From the NCBI GenBank assembly GCA_039802005.1, contig JBDRVV010000002.1, forward strand, positions 62,001 to 126,000: a stretch of DNA of 64,000 nt, given 5' to 3'. The notes beneath the pieces were generated by a model. The model searched no databases, was not told where the DNA came from, and worked only from the letters and a program-made list of their open reading frames with translations. How positions within the stretch are numbered: position 1 is the stretch's first letter; each line of letters begins with the position of its first letter. The translations under genes were made by a program, and so were the position numbers. This document shows, in pieces, positions 58,690 to 64,000 of this stretch. Source of the DNA: a candidate division WOR-3 bacterium (GTDB lineage: Bacteria > Hydrothermota > Tepidihabitantia > SM23-42 > JAOAFX01).

Positions 58690-61080
58690 TCAATAGAGTT
58701 CTAAACCTAACCCCAACCTGATGCGGAATGGATTCGCATAATGGAGTGGATTTGTAAAATAATCATACCTTGCCTTCAAATATTCATCGCGCATTTCCAC
58801 CGGTGTGATGAGTCCATCATGGTTATGGTCGCTTTGTGGAGAATAATATGAACTTGAAATTGAAAGCCAGCCAAACTGACCAATTGGTGGCTCAGGGTCT
58901 CCATGGTCATCCGGTTTTCCCGTGGTTGGATAAACATAAACAATCTGCTTTGTATTAAAAAGATTGTTTATCAGCAAGTTGAAAGACAAACAGACAGGGC
59001 CAATCTTAAATTTTTTTAGATATTTCATATCCACATTATTATTTGCCGGCATGCGCGCCGAATTTATATCACCAACGGGTCGTCCTCTTAAATCCTCTGG
59101 TGTATAAGGCAATCCCGAATAAAAAGAGTAGAAAAGAGAAAATGTAGAATTATTCAGAAGGGCATGGAAGTCCTTCGGAATATTAAAAATTAAAAAACTC
59201 TTTAAACTATGCCGGCAATCATAATTTAACGGATGATATTTCTTTTCATAATTGATTGGTTCACCAGTTATTGGGTCATTTCCTTCGTAGTAATAGTAAT
59301 AATAATTATAATCATAAACCGGCATCTGTTCGGTAAATTGGAGGTTATAACTCAATCCGATGGACAACCACTGACCGAATAATTTTTCAAGATTCATCTC
59401 CCATCCTTTGGCCTCTGCCTTATCTATGTAGGTAAATGTATATGTATATAAGTAGTTCCACGGATAATAATTATAATACTCCACTTTTTGAATGTACAAA
59501 TCAACCATATATTTTTGATAGAGGTTACTTGTTATCAATATATTGGATATAGGATTCAATCTGCAACCCATTTCAAAAATTCTTGTCTTTGCCGGTTCAC
59601 ACCTTCCGGTATATCCTGCGGGTTCATAATGGAATTCACCACCATTAAAGAAAATATCTAATTTTTTGGTTACCGGTAATACCAATCCTATTCTTGGTGA
59701 GATGAAGTTCTTTTTTAGTGTAAAAACAGTATCATCACCCGGCAACTCAAATTCCAAAGGTTGATAAAGCCCGTAATTAAAATGGCTATATCTTATTCCC
59801 GCACAAATACCAATCCTTTCTGTTATCCATTTATCTTCAAGATAGACTGATATTGCACTCGGGGTGCGTTCATAGTAATTCCATAAAGATTGGGTAAACC
59901 AGGGCAATGGATTACTGTAATAATTGAATTCATTCCAGGCAAAATCCATTCCCCATTTGATTTCATTTTGATTACCAGTAAAATATTTCATTTTTAAAAA
60001 TAATTGCTGAACCGTTGAATTACAATAACACCATGCAGGATAGTCGCCATAGGTGTAAAAAATTTCCCTAACACCATAGGGATTATAACGCAGCGATTTT
60101 TCACTGCGCTTATCCCCTTCTTGGTGATATTTTGTTAAACTATCGCGAATGACAACAGATGGAGATAGTTGATTATTCTTTAAATACGCGATAAGATGTT
60201 CTGCCTTCAGGCGATAATCATTATACCATTGATAACCATTATTCTCTTCCCATTCATAATCACGATTACCAAATACACTATCAACCATTGTTATGAGATA
60301 CTTTATTGATGATACCATTTTCTTACCCAGCAAGAAATCACCGGTAATAATTATTGATTTTCCCTTTTCCCGGACCATTGGTTTTTGCAGAAAATACTTA
60401 TAAGCATTGGCGCCAATGATATTGGGATGCCAGAGAATTCTCTGGTCACGGAATGTATAACCCTGCACAGAAAGACTATTGCCACCATTACCCGAATAGG
60501 TCAAACCAACCAAACCATTATAACAGTTACCGGATGAAAAAACCCGGTAAAATCCGGGTGATGATACATCGGTGTAGACCGCATTTCCAGAAAGGAAATA
60601 GCATAAGTTATCCTTTATCCTACCCTGACCATCTATACCATATTGGTTGTATCCAAAGTTCAGCCTTTCAAAAGGGACAAAATCATCCGTCAGATATTCT
60701 ACATTCATTGACTTTTTCTTTAATTTCTTCGTCTTAATATGTATAATCCCACCAAACCCAGCACCATATTCCGCAGAAAACCCCGATTTCTGGATTTCAA
60801 TCTTTTCAATCGCATTTAAATTTATATATTCAGGTTCGGCAAAGGAAACACCATCAAGATAATACGCAATTTCGCTCTCACCAATGCTTCCACGCAGATG
60901 GAAGGTTTTGTAATCTCGGTTCACACCCGGGACAAGCATCAAAAGTTCTCCAAGATTACTTACTGGTAGATTCTTAATTTGATCAGCATTAATCACATAC
61001 ACATTAGTGAAGACAGAGTCATAAGTGTTATATGGATTTTGGAAAAATAATATAATTACAGTAAAATAAGTGTAACCCAT
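58690..61080 (-). CDS. TonB-dependent outer-membrane receptor
   Basis: A 796-residue receptor. A signal peptide (MGYTYFTVIILFF) leads into a plug domain (VINADQIKNLPVSNLGELLMLVPG; FHLRGSIGESEIAYYLDGVSF; IEKIEIQKSGFSAEYGAGFGGIIHIKT) at about residues 30-135. An aromatic-rich 22-strand-type barrel follows, ending RIRLGLGLELY with a terminal aromatic residue. The ATG at 61080 has AAGGGAG upstream; the in-frame ATG at 61131 overlaps the -35 box. It takes up unknown large substrates when energised by TonB. No carboxypeptidase-like N-terminal domain or clear TonB box is seen. Confidence 0.88.
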   Translation of the reverse strand: MGYTYFTVIILFFQNPYNTYDSVFTNVYVINADQIKNLPVSNLGELLMLVPGVNRDYKTFHLRGSIGESEIAYYLDGVSFAEPEYINLNAIEKIEIQKSGFSAEYGAGFGGIIHIKTKKLKKKSMNVEYLTDDFVPFERLNFGYNQYGIDGQGRIKDNLCYFLSGNAVYTDVSSPGFYRVFSSGNCYNGLVGLTYSGNGGNSLSVQGYTFRDQRILWHPNIIGANAYKYFLQKPMVREKGKSIIITGDFLLGKKMVSSIKYLITMVDSVFGNRDYEWEENNGYQWYNDYRLKAEHLIAYLKNNQLSPSVVIRDSLTKYHQEGDKRSEKSLRYNPYGVREIFYTYGDYPAWCYCNSTVQQLFLKMKYFTGNQNEIKWGMDFAWNEFNYYSNPLPWFTQSLWNYYERTPSAISVYLEDKWITERIGICAGIRYSHFNYGLYQPLEFELPGDDTVFTLKKNFISPRIGLVLPVTKKLDIFFNGGEFHYEPAGYTGRCEPAKTRIFEMGCRLNPISNILITSNLYQKYMVDLYIQKVEYYNYYPWNYLYTYTFTYIDKAEAKGWEMNLEKLFGQWLSIGLSYNLQFTEQMPVYDYNYYYYYYEGNDPITGEPINYEKKYHPLNYDCRHSLKSFLIFNIPKDFHALLNNSTFSLFYSFYSGLPYTPEDLRGRPVGDINSARMPANNNVDMKYLKKFKIGPVCLSFNLLINNLFNTKQIVYVYPTTGKPDDHGDPEPPIGQFGWLSISSSYYSPQSDHNHDGLITPVEMRDEYLKARYDYFTNPLHYANPFRIRLGLGLELY

Positions 61081-61103
61081 AATACTCCCTTCTATACACA
61101 ATA

Positions 61104-61131
61104 AGTATACAAAAAATTTCTTTTCAGTCAA
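61104..61131 (-). promoter_or_regulatory. TonB receptor gene promoter
   Basis: Minus strand: TTGACT (61131-61126), 16-bp spacer, TATACT (61109-61104), with a leader of about 16 nt carrying AAGGGAG. Confidence 0.7.
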
Positions 61132-61212
61132 GCATGTATCCTGAGGTCAATCCTATTGAACAATTGTAGTAGAAAATGATATTACATATCCCTTATAGAT
61201 AGAGGATAGCAA

Positions 61213-61233
61213 GCCTCCCCCTTGAAGCGGGAG
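61213..61233. terminator. Hairpin between the divergent TonB receptor and 61299 genes
   Basis: CCTCCC and GGGAGG arms (6 bp) with a 9-nt loop, in an otherwise featureless 130-bp gap. There is no T-run. It may be a dispersed repeat. Confidence 0.45.
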
Positions 61234-61263
61234 GTAGTAGTAAGGACTCACGGTTTAAAACTG

Positions 61264-61291
61264 TTGACAAAATTGAATATGTAATTATAAT
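61264..61291 (+). promoter_or_regulatory. Promoter of the 61299 gene (leaderless)
   Basis: TTGACA 61264-61269, 16-bp spacer, TATAAT 61286-61291, then 7 bases to the ATG at 61299. Confidence 0.8.
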
Positions 61292-61298
61292 TATCAGT

Positions 61299-61880
61299 AT
61301 GATAATCTATTTACTTTTTGCTCAATTTCTCAATCCTTATATTTCGGCAAACATTCTTGCCACAGATGATTATACCGATGACTACTTTACTACAATTTAT
61401 CAGATTGGAATTGAAAATGATTTTTATAAAAAAACATTTGGCGGCGGGATTTATGTTGATTATTTTTATAAAAAAGATTATCCTTTTGCTGACCCTTACT
61501 TCATAAAATCAGGTATCCCTGTGGTAATCAATGCCGGTGGTGTAGGATTGCAAGTTAAATATTTTGGCATCGGTTATATTGAATTTGGAGTTAAATTTGG
61601 TTATTATATCGGTAATCTTTCATATCCCATTCTTGGAGATAGTGGTACTGTAATAAAAGTAGTAGATAAAAGAAATTCTTTGGGTATGAGTGTGGGGACC
61701 AATATAATGCATAATTTTGGCAGAATAAGGACGGGCATAAAATTCTGGATAAATTTTATCAATTTTGAGTCAATAGGTGAACGACCTCCCTGGCATTATA
61801 CATCTTCGCCTGAGTATGTTTCACTTAGTAGTGTTGGATTTGGTATTATTTTAGGACCAAATAAAAGGAATAAAGAATGA
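61299..61880 (+). CDS. Exported beta-barrel-like hypothetical protein
   Basis: A 193-residue protein with a signal-like N-terminus (MIIYLLFAQFLNPYISANIL) and a body with alternating hydrophobic and glycine/tyrosine residues (YTDDYFTTIYQIGIEND; GGGIYVDYFYK; GLQVKYFGIGYIEFGVKFGYYIGN). It is reminiscent of outer-membrane barrel or PorV/OmpA-like proteins, but too short and unassigned. It overlaps the next ORF by 4 bases, suggesting cotranscription with the DUF2330 gene. Family unknown. Confidence 0.6.
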   Translation: MIIYLLFAQFLNPYISANILATDDYTDDYFTTIYQIGIENDFYKKTFGGGIYVDYFYKKDYPFADPYFIKSGIPVVINAGGVGLQVKYFGIGYIEFGVKFGYYIGNLSYPILGDSGTVIKVVDKRNSLGMSVGTNIMHNFGRIRTGIKFWINFINFESIGERPPWHYTSSPEYVSLSSVGFGIILGPNKRNKE

Positions 61881-62875
61881 AGCAATTATTTTTAATATTG
61901 ATAATTTCAACCATTCTCTGGGCTGATGGGGGTATCATACCACCCATCAATAAAGAAATCTACGGGCAAGACCAGGTTGCAATAATAAAGGTTTTACCGG
62001 ATTCAGAAGAATTATCAATACTGGTTAAGGTTGCCTGGGCAACTGACTACAATGGCTTTGCCTGGGTTGTGCCTTTTCCATCCCTGCCTTCGGTAAGCGA
62101 AATAAATGATAGTCTATTCATAAATTTATCTATGCTCAGTTCAATTCAAAAAAATTACGGCGGATGCGGAGGTCCTTATTATGGCGAAGGTGGTTATTAT
62201 TATGGCGACGATTATTTCAAAATTATTGAATTCAAAACTATCGGTTTCTTACAGACGGTTTTGATACAGACTAACAATCCTGATACACTTGTAAACTGGC
62301 TTACAAACAACGGATATTCACTGCCCGATGGAATGCGCAATATGTTTCAGGATTATATAAATCGTAACTGGCAGTATTTCCTTATTGCCCGTGCTGATAC
62401 AAATTATAATTATTATGGGATTAATATCGGTGTTTGTTTTAAATTTGCCACGGACACAATTGTCTATCCGATGAAGATTTCTTCACTCACTTCCGCCAAT
62501 TACACGGCTCTTTATCTCTATGTAATTGGCCAACACAAAATGTTTTTTGATAATGCTGAACTTTTATATGCCAATAGAATTTCAAAGGATGAACTTGAAA
62601 ATATTGAAAAGGACTTTCCGGTGCTCTTTGATTATATCAAAGAAGGTGATTATATCACCAAACTCCGTCGGACCTATGATTATCCGAGTGCTATGAACTC
62701 AGATATCGTTATTTACCAATCACCTGACGACACTGAATTTAGAAAAGAAGAAAAGCCCTACTGGTATATGGGTTTTGCCAACAGTATATTTTTGCCGATG
62801 ATGGTCATACTTCTTTATATCGGCTATAAAAGAATAAGAAGAAAAACCGTCTACAAACAAAAACCCGCTCAATAA
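61877..62875 (+). CDS. DUF2330 family exported protein
   Basis: A 332-residue protein with a signal peptide (LFLILIISTILWADGG) followed directly by the DUF2330 pattern GGIIPP ... QVAIIKVLPDSEELSILVKV ... GFAWVVPFPSLP and a glycine/tyrosine-rich loop (YGGCGGPYYGEGGYYYGDDY). A C-terminal membrane segment (SIFLPMMVILLYIGY) then a basic tail RIRRK. The family has no established function. It is cotranslated with the 61299 gene (4-base overlap), and lipA follows 16 bases later. Confidence 0.85.
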   Translation: MKQLFLILIISTILWADGGIIPPINKEIYGQDQVAIIKVLPDSEELSILVKVAWATDYNGFAWVVPFPSLPSVSEINDSLFINLSMLSSIQKNYGGCGGPYYGEGGYYYGDDYFKIIEFKTIGFLQTVLIQTNNPDTLVNWLTNNGYSLPDGMRNMFQDYINRNWQYFLIARADTNYNYYGINIGVCFKFATDTIVYPMKISSLTSANYTALYLYVIGQHKMFFDNAELLYANRISKDELENIEKDFPVLFDYIKEGDYITKLRRTYDYPSAMNSDIVIYQSPDDTEFRKEEKPYWYMGFANSIFLPMMVILLYIGYKRIRRKTVYKQKPAQ

Positions 62876-62891
62876 ATCAAATACTTTAAAA

Positions 62892-63749
62892 ATGAACTTA
62901 CTTAAAAAACCCGACTGGTTAAAGGTCAAACTTCCTTCGGGTAATGAATTTAAAGAAGTTTTTGAAACCCTAAAAAAGTATAATCTTTCAACTGTCTGCC
63001 AGGAGGCACGTTGTCCCAATATTGGCGAATGCTGGGCAAAAAAGAGTGCAACAATTATGATTCTGGGAAAAATCTGCACCCGTGCCTGCAGATTCTGTGC
63101 AGTCACTACTGGTAATCCAAAAGGATATTTAGACCCTGCAGAACCGGAAAATGTTGCGGAGGTGATAAAAAAATTCGGGTTGCGTTATGTGGTAATAACT
63201 TCAGTTGACCGCGATGACCTTAAAGATTTAGGAAGCGGTCATTATGCCCGCACAATTGAAGCAACAAAAGAAAAAAATCCGGAAACCAAGGTTGAGGTGC
63301 TGATCCCGGATTTCAACTGCAAAGCAGAACTTTTGAAAAAAATAATTGACGCTAAACCATTCATCATTGGACACAATCTGGAGACTGTAAAAAGACTAAC
63401 ACCTTATGTAAGAGATAGACGATGTAGTTATGAAGGTTCATTGAATGTATTAAAGATAGTGAAAGACCTAAATTCTAAAGCAATTACCAAAAGCGGCTTC
63501 ATGCTTGGTCTGGGTGAAGAAGAAAATGAAATCATTGAAACACTAAGGGATTTAAAAAATGCCCAGGTTGATATCGTAACGATTGGGCAATATCTACAGC
63601 CCACGCGCCGGCACATTGCAGTCAAAAAATATTACACGCCCGCAGAATTCAGCAAATTTAAAAAAATCGGCGAAGAAATTGGAATAAAATATATGATCAG
63701 TGGGCCTCTTGTCCGCTCCTCATACCACGCCTCAGAAATAATTTTTTAA
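62892..63749 (+). CDS. lipA: Lipoyl synthase
   Basis: A 285-residue radical-SAM enzyme that inserts two sulfurs into octanoyl-protein to form lipoate. It has the auxiliary cluster cysteines CQEARCPNIGEC (Cx4Cx5C) and the radical-SAM site CTRACRFCAV (CxxxCxxC). The GYLDPAEPENVAE, ITSVDRDDLKDLGSGHYA and C-terminal GPLVRSSYHASEI segments are canonical, including the Ser of the RSSYHA that ligates the auxiliary cluster. Length matches the family. No clear ribosome site; it may be cotranscribed with the DUF2330 gene. Confidence 0.98.
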   Translation: MNLLKKPDWLKVKLPSGNEFKEVFETLKKYNLSTVCQEARCPNIGECWAKKSATIMILGKICTRACRFCAVTTGNPKGYLDPAEPENVAEVIKKFGLRYVVITSVDRDDLKDLGSGHYARTIEATKEKNPETKVEVLIPDFNCKAELLKKIIDAKPFIIGHNLETVKRLTPYVRDRRCSYEGSLNVLKIVKDLNSKAITKSGFMLGLGEEENEIIETLRDLKNAQVDIVTIGQYLQPTRRHIAVKKYYTPAEFSKFKKIGEEIGIKYMISGPLVRSSYHASEIIF

Positions 63750-63828
63750 ATAAATGAAATTAACGAATAAAATTATATTTTATTTTTATTAATACTAAGA
63801 TAGAATGGTATGGTTTATGAATAAAGAA

Positions 63829-64000
63829 TTAATTTCTTTGGGGAAATTTATCAATCTTGATTATTTCCGCAAGGATATGCGGTATTTCATTATTCTCATG
63901 GACTCCTGTAAAGTTCATTGCCTTAGGTCCAAAGGCAAACAGCGGAATCATCAAGGCAGTATGATCTGAACTCAACCAGCTGCATTTTATTTCATCACCC
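63829..64000 (-). CDS. Alkaline phosphatase family protein (C-terminal part)
   Basis: The last 56 codons of a minus-strand gene whose start is beyond the window edge. The tail SSDHTALMIPLFAFGPKA, MNFTGVHENNEIPHIL is the C-terminal metal-ligand region of PhoA-type alkaline phosphatases (the His in the S-D-H-T segment and F-x-G-V-H-x-N-x-E-I-P). No signal or catalytic Ser region is visible because of truncation. It converges with lipA; the 79-bp gap (63750-63828) is AT-rich without a hairpin. Confidence 0.8.
   Translation of the reverse strand, partial: GDEIKCSWLSSDHTALMIPLFAFGPKAMNFTGVHENNEIPHILAEIIKIDKFPQRN

Noticed and set aside
1-64000. CRISPR array or cas genes
   Set aside because: No regularly spaced direct repeats with unique spacers were seen, and no Cas-like protein.

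Overview
The window is an AT-rich (roughly one-third GC), tightly packed bacterial chromosome segment. It carries about 58 genes, one tRNA, and no rRNA, CRISPR array, prophage or intact insertion sequence. Eight large secreted proteins end in a C-terminal sorting tail of the type IX secretion kind (G-V/I-Y-F/Y ... K/R). There is also a TonB-dependent receptor, a TonB C-terminal domain, FG-GAP, LVIVD and Kelch surface proteins, and a GC-poor codon bias. Together these suggest a Gram-negative member of the FCB supergroup or a neighbouring candidate phylum; an uncultured WOR-3/Stahlbacteria-like lineage is my best guess. This placement is inference from gene content, because no rRNA is present.

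Layout. 1-3048: end of an M28 peptidase/glutaminyl-cyclase-like gene, a ComEA-like protein, two sugar-type ABC permeases and a small unknown. 3092-4399: tRNA-Val, zinc-ribbon coiled-coil protein and RNase H-like protein. 4402-9192: Trk/Ktr potassium uptake (TrkH, TrkA), TPR protein, amidohydrolase and a YihY membrane protein. 9212-11257: a glycosyltransferase fused to a decayed sugar-phosphate transferase. 11267-13485 (minus): a Spy-like protein, anti-sigma factor and ECF sigma factor operon, then rubredoxin and a pilin-like protein. 13634-16485: a sigma-54 type promoter and an operon of odd exported proteins, including an extremely Trp/Tyr-rich one. 16491-24549 (minus): DUF3108-like protein, HAD phosphatase, GalT-like protein, endonuclease V, GlmS, Lhr-like helicase and a glycine-rich secreted protein. 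24550-25406: non-coding, with a second sigma-54 promoter, paired 19-bp sites, a pentanucleotide repeat and palindromic repeats. 25407-34198: four large sorted surface proteins and an orphan sorting tail. 34457-42601: a second copy of the palindromic repeat, then recF-dciA-gyrB-M42 peptidase-degenerate RAYT, YifB/ComM and a class V aminotransferase. 42663-48678 (minus): subtilisin-like protease, FG-GAP protein, AsnS and cold-shock protein. 48899-53045: polysaccharide/nucleotide-sugar operon (GT2, flippase-like, Ugd, UDP-xylose synthase-like). 53152-64000: a peptide-binding lipoprotein fused to a TonB domain, a sorted protein, a TtcA-like protein, an unknown membrane protein, a TonB receptor, a DUF2330 protein, LipA and the tail of an alkaline phosphatase.

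The strongest genome-level signal is regulatory. About twenty sites read TTGACA-N16-TATAAT with the spacer almost always exactly 16 bp. In ten of them the start codon follows the -10 box by only 5-8 bases, which predicts leaderless mRNAs. This pattern also fixes several start codons. Against it stand two clean sigma-54 (-24/-12) sites, a peptide-binding lipoprotein-TonB fusion, an inactive-looking RAYT transposase beside REP-like palindromes, and a glycosyltransferase/phosphoglycosyltransferase fusion without its catalytic dyad.
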